The position numbers were made by a program, and so were the translations under genes. Below the pieces are notes generated by a model. The model made no database searches. It saw only the letters and a list, made by a program, of their open reading frames with translations, and was not told where the DNA came from. DNA of 14,786 nucleotides, taken from positions 1-14,786 of the forward strand of contig JAUJNV010000056.1 in NCBI GenBank assembly GCA_030447945.1, in the 5' to 3' direction. Positions 7,268 to 13,723 of the stretch are shown here, piece after piece (the first letter of the stretch is position 1; each line of letters opens with the position of its first letter). This DNA is from Fimbriimonas sp. (GTDB lineage: Bacteria; Armatimonadota; Fimbriimonadia; Fimbriimonadales; Fimbriimonadaceae).

Positions 7268-8300
7268 ATGCCGCCGGAGTTCTGGCACCGGCTCTTGGCG
7301 GCGGAAGTGTCCCCGGCCAAGGCCCGACTGGTGATCGGGGAGGCGCTCGCGGGGGTGATCCCGTCGAGCGCCTCTTGCGTCACGCGGCCCTCACGGACGC
7401 CGAGCGGAACCGCGCCCGCGCGGCCAGTCTCGACGCTTTGCAGCGCGGGCTCGCGGCGGGGGCGCGCCTCATGCTCGACGGGGCCTTTCCCGAACCGCTG
7501 GCCGCCGCCGACTCGATGCCTCCCGTCCTCGTGACGCAGGGCGATCCTGCCTGCCTCGACGCGCCGACGGTGGCGATCGTCGGGACCCGCGCGGCGTCGA
7601 CCTACGCGCAAGGCCTGCGCCTACAAGTTGCCCAGGCTTTCGCGGCGGCGGGCGTGACGGTGGTGAGCGGCGGCGCGCTGGGGATCGACGCGGCGGCGCA
7701 CAAGGGTGCGATGGAAGAGGGCGGTCGAACGGTGGCCGTGCTCGCGGCCGGCGTCGATAACGTCTATCCCGCGCTCCACGCGGGGCTCTTCCGCCAGATC
7801 GCCGCCTCGGGTTGCCTGGTCAGCTCCTTCGCCCTCGGCACGAAGCCCAGCGACTACAAGTTTCTCCTGCGCAACGACCTCGTGGCGGCGTTGAGCCTGG
7901 CGGTGCTGGTGGTCGAGGCTCCGGCCCGCTCGGGAGCGCTGCGAACGGCGCAGTCGGCGGTGGAGATGGGGCGCGACGTGTTCGTGGTCCCCGCGGGGAT
8001 TCGGGAGCACACGTTCTACGGGTCGCTCAACCTGATTCGCGACGGCGCGACCCTCGTGTACCACCCCGACCAGATCCTCGAGGCGCTCGGCATCGACCCC
8101 GCTCCCCCCGCCGAGCTCCTGCCGCCCGCTTCCTCCGCGGGCGAGCGCATCCTGGCCGCGCTGGCCGACGGCCCCCTCGCCCCGAGTTCATCGTCGAGCG
8201 CTCGGGCCTGGACACGGCGGAGATCCTATCGGAGCTGACGATGCTCGAGCTCGACGGCCGGATCGTCAGGGGCCACGACGGGTACGGTCTGAGGCCCTAA
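7268..8300 (+). CDS. dprA: DNA-processing protein DprA (frameshifted as read)
   Basis: DprA (Smf) binds incoming single-stranded DNA and loads RecA during natural transformation. The Rossmann-like core is clear: PTVAIVGTRAAS, then VVSGGALGIDAAAHKGAMEEGGRTVAVLAAGVDNVYP, then DVFVVPAG. The C-terminal winged helix follows, ERILAALADGPL, then EFIVERSGLDTAEILSELTMLELDGRI. The sequence changes frame twice. One extra G in the G5 run at 7351-7355 gives the join AGGDPVERLLRHA, and one extra C at 8180-8183 gives PLAPEFIVERSG. The corrected length is about 344 residues, normal for the family. Because a conserved gene is broken twice by the same kind of change, an assembly error is more likely than decay. 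It follows the propeller gene closely and may be cotranscribed with it. Confidence 0.92.
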
Positions 8301-8398
8301 GAGATGTGAGATGTGAGATGTGAGATGTGAGATGTGAGATGTGAGATGTGATCTCTATCTCGGATCTCTGGTCTCTCATCTCGGATCTCACATCTCTC
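8301..8398. repeat. Heptamer-repeat hairpin C (GAGATGT x7 and inverted heptads)
   Basis: Starting on the base after the dprA stop codon, GAGATGT is repeated seven times without error (8301-8349). Seven more heptamers then continue in the same register (8350-8398): GATCTCT, ATCTCGG, ATCTCTG, GTCTCTC, ATCTCGG, ATCTCAC, ATCTCTC. The later ones are reverse-complement-like, so the two halves can pair into a long hairpin. It ends about 30 bases before the nagA-like start. It may act as a terminator, an mRNA stabiliser or a copy-number-variable tract. Confidence 0.85.
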
Positions 8399-8414
8399 CC
8401 TCTAAAAAAACCAG

Positions 8415-8420
8415 TACCCT
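8415..8420 (+). promoter_or_regulatory. Putative -10 hexamer of the nagA-like gene
   Basis: TACCCT fits the TAnnnT pattern and lies eight bases before the ATG at 8429, like the hexamers before the TIR gene, the small ORF and the plsC-like gene. No Shine-Dalgarno sequence lies between. This is weak on its own. Confidence 0.3.
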
Positions 8421-8428
8421 TACACCCC

Positions 8429-9475
8429 ATGGCTGAGGTTTACGACCTTCTTGGACCGGAGGGGTTTGGGAGCTATGAGGTGGAGTGGTCTCCGCTCTCC
8501 TTGACGCGCGTCAGCCGCCCCCCGCGGGCGATGCTCGTCCCGGGATTCGTGGATATCCATATTCATGGCGGATTCGGACTGGACTTCATGACGGCCTCGC
8601 CGGAGGACATGCTTGCCCTCTGCGAGAAGCTGGAAGCGGAGGGGTACGAGGGGTTCCTGCCGACCACCGTCGCCGCCTCCGCGGCGGACGTCAAGCGCGC
8701 TCTCTCCGTTCTGCCCGAGCACCCGATGGTGCTGGGCTTCCACCTGGAGGGCCCGTTCCTCAGTCCCAAGCACCCCGGTGCGCAGCCTCCCGCCGCGATC
8801 GTCGATCCGCCGGTCGGACCGTCGGAGTGGGACGAGATTCTGGACGACCCGCGCCTGCGCGTCGTCACCTTGGCGCCCGAGCTGCCGAACGTCTTGCCGC
8901 TCATCACGCGGCTGATGACGCGCGGCGTGATCGTCAGCATGGGGCACACCGACGCGACCTTCGACCAGGCCCGCCACGGTTTCGAGTTCGGAGCGGGGCA
9001 CGCCACGCACACCTTCAACGCGATGCGCGGCCTGCACCACCGCGAGGCGGGCATGGTGGGCTACGCCCTCACAAGCCACGCGCTTACCTGCGAGCTGATC
9101 TACGACCGCCTGCACGTCTCTCGCGAGGCGGCGGGGATCCTCCTGAGGTGCAAGCCCGCTTCGCGGGTCGTCGCGATCAGCGATGCGGCGATGGCGGCCG
9201 GGATGCCCCCCGGGGAGATCGAGATGTGGGGTCAGAAGGCGGTCGTGGGCCGGGGCGACGTCCGCCTCGCGGACTCCGGCGCGCTCGCGGGCAGCGCGAT
9301 CACGCTCCTGGACGCCTTCCGCAACCTCCACGAAGACTTCGGCCCCGAGACCGCCGTCCGCGCCTGCTGCCTCAACCCCCGCCGCGCCTTGGGCATCGAG
9401 TCCGCCCCCCGCGTCTGGCTGGAGCTCGACCGAGACCTGCAGATCGCAGGGCGGCGGGAGCTGGGCGGAGTGTAG
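8429..9475 (+). CDS. nagA: N-acetylglucosamine-6-phosphate deacetylase-like amidohydrolase
   Basis: The enzyme family removes the acetyl group from N-acetylglucosamine-6-phosphate, feeding amino-sugar recycling. The 348-residue protein has all the marks. VDIHIHGGFG (H44, H46) is at the first barrel strand. HLEGPFLSPKHPGA follows with metal ligand E107. Then come VSMGHTD (H173), HATHTFNAMRGLHH (H194) and SDAAMAAG with D252 at the catalytic Asp position. The C-terminal part NPRRALGI is typical too. I chose ATG 8429 over the longer frame from 8348, because the extra 27 residues are encoded by the heptamer hairpin. It is shorter than most NagA (about 380), mainly at the N-terminal beta-sandwich. 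No nagB or transporter is nearby, so the exact substrate is inferred. Confidence 0.9.
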   Translation: MAEVYDLLGPEGFGSYEVEWSPLSLTRVSRPPRAMLVPGFVDIHIHGGFGLDFMTASPEDMLALCEKLEAEGYEGFLPTTVAASAADVKRALSVLPEHPMVLGFHLEGPFLSPKHPGAQPPAAIVDPPVGPSEWDEILDDPRLRVVTLAPELPNVLPLITRLMTRGVIVSMGHTDATFDQARHGFEFGAGHATHTFNAMRGLHHREAGMVGYALTSHALTCELIYDRLHVSREAAGILLRCKPASRVVAISDAAMAAGMPPGEIEMWGQKAVVGRGDVRLADSGALAGSAITLLDAFRNLHEDFGPETAVRACCLNPRRALGIESAPRVWLELDRDLQIAGRRELGGV

Positions 9476-9476
9476 G

Positions 9477-9654
9477 TTGTAGTTTGTGGCTTGTGGGTAG
9501 TGGCTTGTAGTTTGTAGTTTGTGGTTTGTCATCCTGAACGAAGTGAAGGACGCCGTCCCGAGACGTCATTGGTGGAGGGGGCCCTTCTAGGAGCACTCGG
9601 TGAAGGCAGGGGTCCTTCACTTCGTTCAGGATGACAAACCACAAACTACAAGCG
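9477..9654. repeat. Heptamer-repeat hairpin D with perfect 40-nt inverted repeat
   Basis: Just after the nagA-like stop, eight contiguous heptamers (TTGTAGT, TTGTGGC, TTGTGGG, TAGTGGC, TTGTAGT, TTGTAGT, TTGTGGT, TTGTCAT) run from 9477 to 9532. The segment 9512-9551 is exactly reverse-complementary to 9612-9651. Each arm is three heptamers plus the core CCTGAACGAAGTGAAGGAC. The 60-base loop holds no gene. From memory, very similar TCATCCTGA(A/G)CGAAG cores are scattered through many unrelated bacterial genomes, so this may be a mobile repeat that carries or captured heptads. Confidence 0.9.
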
Positions 9655-9676
9655 ACGACCCCCAAACCCCAAGCCC

Positions 9677-9699
9677 TCGGGACGAGCGCGGTCCCAGGG
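9677..9699. repeat. Dispersed short repeat, copy 1, before the plsC-like gene
   Basis: CTC, then GGGACGAGCGCGGTCCC, then AGG. A copy with one difference (C to T) lies at 11430-11452. GGGAC and GTCCC pair into a short stem. Here it ends two bases upstream of the -10-like TAGAAT and could affect that promoter. Confidence 0.6.
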
Positions 9700-9701
9700 G
9701 A

Positions 9702-9707
9702 TAGAAT
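9702..9707 (+). promoter_or_regulatory. Putative -10 hexamer TAGAAT before a leaderless plsC-like gene
   Basis: TAGAAT is followed by six bases and then the ATG at 9714, so the transcript would begin at or next to the start codon. No ribosome-binding site is visible. This is the same layout as the small ORF at 4296. Confidence 0.5.
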
Positions 9708-9713
9708 CTGGTT

Positions 9714-10457
9714 ATGGCCGGGCGGCTGCCGCGCTGGTACGCGTTTGTGCGTGCGTTCTTGAAGTACTTCTACTTCCGCTATGTCACGGGGGGGATGCGC
9801 GTGGTGGGCGAGGAGAAGGTGCCGATGGAGGGTGGCCTGATCGTCGCGCCCAACCACGTGAGCCTCTACGATCCGATCCTCATTCCGGCCGCGACGCGGC
9901 GGAAGCTGGGGGCGATGGCGAAGGAGGAGCTGTTCCACAACAAGATCCTCGCCTGGCTGATTCGCTCCCTCGGCGCATACCCGGTGAAGCGCGGCGAGGG
10001 GGACACGGAGGCGATTCGGCTCACGATGTCGCTCCTCGAAGGGGGAAAGGCGATCATCGTCTTTCCCGAGGGCGGCCGCGGGGACGGCATCACGATGCTG
10101 CCCATCAACCGGGGCATCGCGATGCTCGCGAAGCGCACCGGCGTGCCCGTGCTGCCCGTGGGAATCGCGGGCGCGGAGATCGTACAGCCGCTGGGCCGTA
10201 AGGGGAGGCGGGCGGTCATGACCGTCGCCTTTGGCGACCCGTTCCGCTACGACGACGTCGCGACGGCCGGCTCCGAGCGGGAGAACCGCGACCTGTTCGG
10301 AAAGGAGCTCGAGCGGCGCATCGTCGAGCTATGCCGGGCGAACGGGTACGCCGTTAAAACTTCTTCGTCAGATTCAGCCCCAGCAGCGAGTCCCGCTCCC
10401 GAAACACCAGCCGAAACGCGATCTCCGGCTTCGGACGAATCTCCAGTCCCGAACTGA
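9714..10457 (+). CDS. plsC: 1-acyl-sn-glycerol-3-phosphate acyltransferase-like (PlsC family)
   Basis: PlsC-family enzymes transfer an acyl chain to lysophosphatidic acid at the inner membrane during phospholipid synthesis. The acyltransferase motifs are all present: APNHVSLYDP (HX4D, here HVSLYD), the GAYPVKRGEGD block, FPEGGRGDG and the VPVLPVGIAGAE block. As read, the ORF has 247 residues. The last 34 (Ser/Pro/Ala-rich) are the antisense of the convergent gene and look artificial. One extra G in GGG at 10344-10346 would end the protein as CRANGVRR with TAA at 10355-10357. That removes the overlap and leaves the two convergent genes sharing TTAA. I therefore think the real end is about 10357. 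Transcription is probably from TAGAAT just upstream. Confidence 0.9.
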   Translation: MAGRLPRWYAFVRAFLKYFYFRYVTGGMRVVGEEKVPMEGGLIVAPNHVSLYDPILIPAATRRKLGAMAKEELFHNKILAWLIRSLGAYPVKRGEGDTEAIRLTMSLLEGGKAIIVFPEGGRGDGITMLPINRGIAMLAKRTGVPVLPVGIAGAEIVQPLGRKGRRAVMTVAFGDPFRYDDVATAGSERENRDLFGKELERRIVELCRANGYAVKTSSSDSAPAASPAPETPAETRSPASDESPVPN

Positions 10458-10962
10458 GCCGGTACCCGTTGTGTTCCGCGAGCACCCGCACATAGCGACT
10501 GACGGGGATGGAGGCGCCGGCGAAGGGCGAGGTCTTCTTGCCGACAAACCCGCCGATCGTGAGATCGGCGAAGTAGGTGCCGCCGATCACGTTGAACGTC
10601 TTGCGGTAGGTGGTCGCCGCCCAGAATCGCCGGCCGTCGCGGGTCGAGTCGAACGCGTCCTGCACCCCGGCGGCGATCCCGGGCGAGTACCCGAGAATGG
10701 GGGCGACGTAGCTGTAGCTCAAATCGAACCCGATCGCGGTGTTCTTGCCTGGGAAGTGCTCCGTGTGGATCTCCGCCTCGAACGACTTCCCGATCCCCAA
10801 CCCGAGGAACCCCTCCCAGGTCCGCGCGCTCCCCGTCTCAACGAGCGTCTCCGCCCGCACCGCGCCGAAGAGCAGCTTGCGCGCGGTCGGAATCGTGATC
10901 AGCCGGTCGGCCTGGCTCGTGGCGGCCATCGCGAGCAGGAGCAGGAACAGGAGGGGCCGCAT
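10354..10962 (-). CDS. Small secreted, possibly outer-membrane beta-barrel protein
   Basis: The 202-residue protein starts with a clear signal peptide (MRPLLFLLLLAMAATSQA, cleavage before DR). The rest alternates polar and hydrophobic residues in short strands with Gly and aromatic residues, for example GFDLSYSYVAPILGY, RRFWAATTYRKTF and GTYFADLTIGGFVG. It ends with ERDSLLGLNLTKKF. This pattern suits a small outer-membrane barrel or a YjbH-like/porin-like protein. The closing phenylalanine is what Bam-dependent barrels usually have. I do not recognise a named family. The stop TAA (10354-10356) overlaps the probable stop of the plsC-like gene. The start lies about 150 bases beyond the probable end of the S24/S26-like gene, behind a repeat hairpin. 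Confidence 0.75.
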   Translation of the reverse strand: MRPLLFLLLLAMAATSQADRLITIPTARKLLFGAVRAETLVETGSARTWEGFLGLGIGKSFEAEIHTEHFPGKNTAIGFDLSYSYVAPILGYSPGIAAGVQDAFDSTRDGRRFWAATTYRKTFNVIGGTYFADLTIGGFVGKKTSPFAGASIPVSRYVRVLAEHNGYRLSSGLEIRPKPEIAFRLVFRERDSLLGLNLTKKF

Positions 10963-11413
10963 GGGATGAAGTTACCTGGGGGCAGTCGCTTTGCGTGGCT
11001 CTGCATGGCCTAGCGGCGGCTCTGCATGGCGGCAGACGGCGGTCAGGATGCTTGGGATTCCTCGGCCATGCAAGGCCACCGCTAAGCCATGCAAGGCCAC
11101 GCAGAGCTTCACCCCTCTCGATCTTAGTCGCTTTCCCATAAACGCTCCCCGCGCCTACCCAGCCGTTAATTCCACCCCGGTTGTTGCCGATCTGAAACCG
11201 CTCGCCGTCGCTCGCCTTGATCAGGTGCAGGTAGTCCGTCCCCCGCACGCGAACGAGCACCACGTCCCCCACGCAGAGGCTCTTCGGGTCGCATGGCTCC
11301 AGCGTGACGAGGTCACGGTCGTTTACCTTCCCCTTCATCGAGTGCCCGCGCGGGCGTACCTGCACCGTCTCGCCTCTGCGCAAGGCTTCTTTTGCAAAGT
11401 TCGCCCAACTCAT
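10838..11413 (-). CDS. S24/S26-like small protein (ORF probably overextended)
   Basis: The first 100 residues look like the peptidase fold shared by LexA-type repressors and signal peptidases. RPRGHSMKGKVNDRDLVTLEP carries the serine in G-x-SM. GDVVLVRVRGTDYLHLIKA follows with H63 near the place where His-type signal peptidases have their base. IGNNRGGINGWV comes next. There is no membrane anchor and no DNA-binding domain, so activity is uncertain. Beyond residue about 100 the ORF reads through a repeat hairpin and into the next gene, which looks false. One extra base in the four-base run at 11112-11115 would end it as KIERG with TGA at 11109-11111, about 101 residues. The start overlaps the rtcA-like stop by ATGA, and AAAGAG precedes it, so translation is probably coupled. 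Confidence 0.7.
   Translation of the reverse strand: MSWANFAKEALRRGETVQVRPRGHSMKGKVNDRDLVTLEPCDPKSLCVGDVVLVRVRGTDYLHLIKASDGERFQIGNNRGGINGWVGAGSVYGKATKIERGEALRGLAWLSGGLAWPRNPKHPDRRLPPCRAAARPCRATQSDCPQVTSSHAAPPVPAPARDGRHEPGRPADHDSDRAQAALRRGAGGDAR
10988..11107. repeat. Repeat hairpin F (about 10-nt period)
   Basis: The left arm (10991-11030) is four ten-base units: TTGCGTGGCT, CTGCATGGCC, TAGCGGCGGC, TCTGCATGGC. The right arm (11064-11106) is its reverse complement with about five differences. The units resemble each other (TTGC-TGGCC-like). The loop is about 33 bases. A sister element lies at 12529-12651. It separates the S24/S26-like and barrel-like genes. Confidence 0.7.
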
Positions 11414-12510
11414 CTCTTTTTCGGCTGCGCTCGGGACGAGTGCGGTCCCAGGCTATCGCTGAATGGTGACGGTCCCCGGCTTCCCTCGCCGCCGCGTACG
11501 GTGATGTGGATCGGGGTGAACTGCTTCACCACCCAGACGGCGGTGAGGAAGCGGGACGTAAGGTGGGAGACCTTGAAGACCGTGTCACCCTCGGCGAATA
11601 CGGCGGGAAGGAGGATCTGGTCGGCGAGGAACGGATCGACGGTGGCGTCGGAGGCCATCCACTCCAGGGCCTCTTCGAAGGCGGACTGCGCGAGGGTCTC
11701 GATGCGTACACCCCGCGCGCCCATCGCCGCTCCGCCCCCCATCGCACGGTCGTAGACCGCCCACACCGTCACGAACGCGCCCGGCCCGCTCGATTCGACC
11801 TCCTGGTGCTCCGCCTCCAGGGGCGCGTTCACGTTCTGCGCGAGGCTCTTCAGGTGCGACAGCGCGCGGCTGCCCACCTGCGGCGGGAGGCCGCCGGTGG
11901 TCACGATCGCGCGCACACCTATGAGCCGCCCCCGGTCGGTCCACTGGAGCCCTTGAAGGACGCTGGGCTCGACGTCGAGGCCGACCTCGCCCGCAGCCTC
12001 GCGCCCGAAAGCCGCCATCTCGAGGCTCGGGTAGGCGTAGAGCCCCATGCGCCGCAGGGCGCCGAGGGTGACGTTGGCGAAGTAGTCGTAGCTCAGCGCG
12101 TGCGAGCCGTAGGTCTCGCCCTCGGCGAGGAGCGTGGAGTAGACCCCGCTCCTCGCGAGGACGGGCAGGAGGCTCGTGAGCACCACCGGCGCGTTCGCGC
12201 CCCGCTTCCCCTCGTTGCGGAAAGTCTCGACCCGATCGGGCACGCCGCGCGGCGCGCGGGTAGGGAGGAAGGAGAGGGTGCCGGACCCCTGCTCCGCCCC
12301 GGTCACTTCCGCCGCGCAGGCGTGCACCAAGGCGCGGAGCAGAGTGAGATCCTCAGGGTCCAGCCCCGGGTACTTCGTGCCGCCGCGAACGTTGTTCACC
12401 CGGACAGGCTGTTGGGTGAGGGCGGCCATGGTGAGCGCAGTGCGAAGGAGAGCCCCTCCCCCCTCGCCATGCGCCCCATCGATCGTAACCAGTGCCCCTG
12501 CGCTCGGCAT
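11410..12510 (-). CDS. rtcA: RNA 3'-terminal phosphate cyclase-family protein lacking the usual catalytic His
   Basis: RtcA converts RNA 3'-phosphates to cyclic phosphates through an enzyme-AMP intermediate on a histidine (His309 in E. coli). The 366-residue protein has the family start TIDGAHGEGGGALLRTALTM, then VRGGTKYPGL, and the late block DPFLADQILLP with FKVSHLTSRFLTAVWVVKQF. Aligned by eye with E. coli (AHPSCHLLTNIAVVERF), the catalytic His position is Arg (R320), while the earlier His (H316) is kept. So it may be inactive as a cyclase, as in eukaryotic Rcl1, or use another residue. The last 15 or so residues are encoded by a dispersed repeat (11430-11452). No rtcB or rtcR is visible. 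It overlaps the S24/S26-like start by four bases. The symbol gives the family and does not claim activity. Confidence 0.85.
   Translation of the reverse strand: MPSAGALVTIDGAHGEGGGALLRTALTMAALTQQPVRVNNVRGGTKYPGLDPEDLTLLRALVHACAAEVTGAEQGSGTLSFLPTRAPRGVPDRVETFRNEGKRGANAPVVLTSLLPVLARSGVYSTLLAEGETYGSHALSYDYFANVTLGALRRMGLYAYPSLEMAAFGREAAGEVGLDVEPSVLQGLQWTDRGRLIGVRAIVTTGGLPPQVGSRALSHLKSLAQNVNAPLEAEHQEVESSGPGAFVTVWAVYDRAMGGGAAMGARGVRIETLAQSAFEEALEWMASDATVDPFLADQILLPAVFAEGDTVFKVSHLTSRFLTAVWVVKQFTPIHITVRGGEGSRGPSPFSDSLGPHSSRAQPKKR
11430..11452. repeat. Dispersed short repeat, copy 2, inside the end of the rtcA-like gene
   Basis: CTC, then GGGACGAGTGCGGTCCC, then AGG, one base different from the copy at 9677-9699. 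It encodes the final part of the rtcA-like protein (LGPHSSRAQ region), so the repeat seems to have been inserted into, or to have extended, the C-terminus. Confidence 0.6.
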
Positions 12511-12528
12511 CGTTTATTGTGACTTGTA

Positions 12529-12651
12529 GGGAGCTTAGCGTGGCCTTGCGGTCGCTTGGCGGTAGCCTTGCATGGCCCGGAGAAGTTACCGCCTCCACAC
12601 TCCGCGTCTTTTACGCCACGCAAAGCTACCGCAGGGCCATGCCAAGCTCCC
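12529..12651. repeat. Repeat hairpin G (about 10-nt period)
   Basis: The left arm begins GGGAGCTTAGCGTGGCC (12529) and the right arm, read in reverse complement from 12651, begins GGGAGCTTGGCATGGCC. Over the first 33 bases the arms differ at about five places. Units such as CTTGCGGTCGC, TTGGCGGTAGC and CTTGCATGGC repeat with a 10-11 base step and share words with hairpin F. It lies between the Cys-rich membrane gene and the rtcA-like gene, next to the latter's start. Confidence 0.7.
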
Positions 12652-12658
12652 GCCGCCC

Positions 12659-13717
12659 CTACACCTTCAGCTTGAAGATGAGAAACTCGAGGAGCCGTAG
12701 CGCGTACGTCATCATGACGATGACGAAGATGACGAGGAGCATTTCGACGAAGCCCGGCGGCGGGGCGTAGTTTTTCCCCAGCCGGTCGAAGGTGCCGACG
12801 GCCACCGCCTTGTTGATTCCCTCGACGACCGCCGTCGTGCCCGCGAGGAGCGGTGTGCGCAGGAGCGCGTAGAGACCGCCGAAGCCCAGGACGAGAAGGG
12901 GCAGCCACGCGCGGTACTTGTGGCGCTGGTGCTCGTTGTAGATCACGCAGCTCTTGCAGCGCTGCTTCTTCTGGTTCTCGGTGAGCCGGTTGTTGCGAGG
13001 GATGAAGTTCGCGGCGAGGAGCGCGTCCTTCGGGATGGGCTTGTTCTCCATCGCGTTCCGAATGACCTCTTCCTCGCACATGCACCCGACCTTTTCTTTC
13101 CAGCAGCACTTCTTCGAGTGGAAGATGGGGCACCGTTCGCGCACGAACTTACGGCAGTAGGGAAGCTGCCAGCACTTGCCCAGGAAGACGTTCTGCCGAT
13201 CTCCCTCTTCCTTGACCCCCTTGCCGTACTTCAGGCCGTCCGCCTTGACCCCGTGCTTCGCGCGGTTGCGCACTCGGTGGGCGACGTCCACGAGCACGAC
13301 CGCGATCGCGACGACGCCGAGTATCGTGCCGCCCATCTGAAGCGCGCCGAGCGCCGCGCCCACCGCCTTGCGTTCGGTGTTCGCCGAGAAGACCGCCCCA
13401 AGGTAGAGCGGAGCGAAAAAGAGGAGCCCCGCGAAGAGGATTTGGACCGCCCCGAGGAGCTCCTCGCCCCACCAGAGGTAGGTCGAGCCCACGGCGACGG
13501 CGATGCTGCCCGCGAGGAGGATCTTTTGGAAGACGGCGACGTTGCGCAGCGCGGCGGCTTCGGGTGGGGGCGTCGCCCCCCCCGCCGCGACGCAGGTGTA
13601 GACGAGGAATGCGACGGCGATCACCATTGCGATCGCGCCCAGCCCCAGGACGGTTCGGGCACACGTCGTGAGGAAGTCGGTGAATGCCTCGGAAACGTCC
13701 CGGCTGGGCTTACTCAT
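12659..13717 (-). CDS. Cys-rich multi-pass membrane protein of unknown function
   Basis: This 352-residue protein has four likely membrane helices in its first half (about 22-44, 64-81, 90-112, 127-147) and two near the end (271-290, 324-345). Between them is a soluble, basic domain (about 150-270) with nine cysteines: C182, C188, C196, C204, C205, C212, C214, C254 and C257. The last pair forms a CxxC (RCKSCVIYNEHQRH) followed by histidines. Such spacing suggests binding of zinc or an iron-sulfur cluster; this is inference. I do not recognise the family. It begins six bases after the efp stop, so the two are almost certainly cotranscribed. Its function may be tied to translation or membrane quality control, but nothing in the sequence shows this. 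Confidence 0.8.
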   Translation of the reverse strand: MSKPSRDVSEAFTDFLTTCARTVLGLGAIAMVIAVAFLVYTCVAAGGATPPPEAAALRNVAVFQKILLAGSIAVAVGSTYLWWGEELLGAVQILFAGLLFFAPLYLGAVFSANTERKAVGAALGALQMGGTILGVVAIAVVLVDVAHRVRNRAKHGVKADGLKYGKGVKEEGDRQNVFLGKCWQLPYCRKFVRERCPIFHSKKCCWKEKVGCMCEEEVIRNAMENKPIPKDALLAANFIPRNNRLTENQKKQRCKSCVIYNEHQRHKYRAWLPLLVLGFGGLYALLRTPLLAGTTAVVEGINKAVAVGTFDRLGKNYAPPPGFVEMLLVIFVIVMMTYALRLLEFLIFKLKV

Positions 13718-13723
13718 TGGCAG

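Noticed and set aside
5641..8300. Propeller gene and dprA as pseudogenes
   Set aside because: All breaks are single-base losses in G/C runs and the remaining sequence is fully conserved, so an assembly error is the simpler reading.
8301..8398. Possible CRISPR array in the GAGATGT tract
   Set aside because: Units are 7 bases with no spacers, and no cas gene is present.
10231..11013. Plus-strand frame opposite the barrel-like gene
   Set aside because: The opposite strand has a signal peptide and barrel-like strands; this frame is low-complexity Arg/Glu/Pro-rich.
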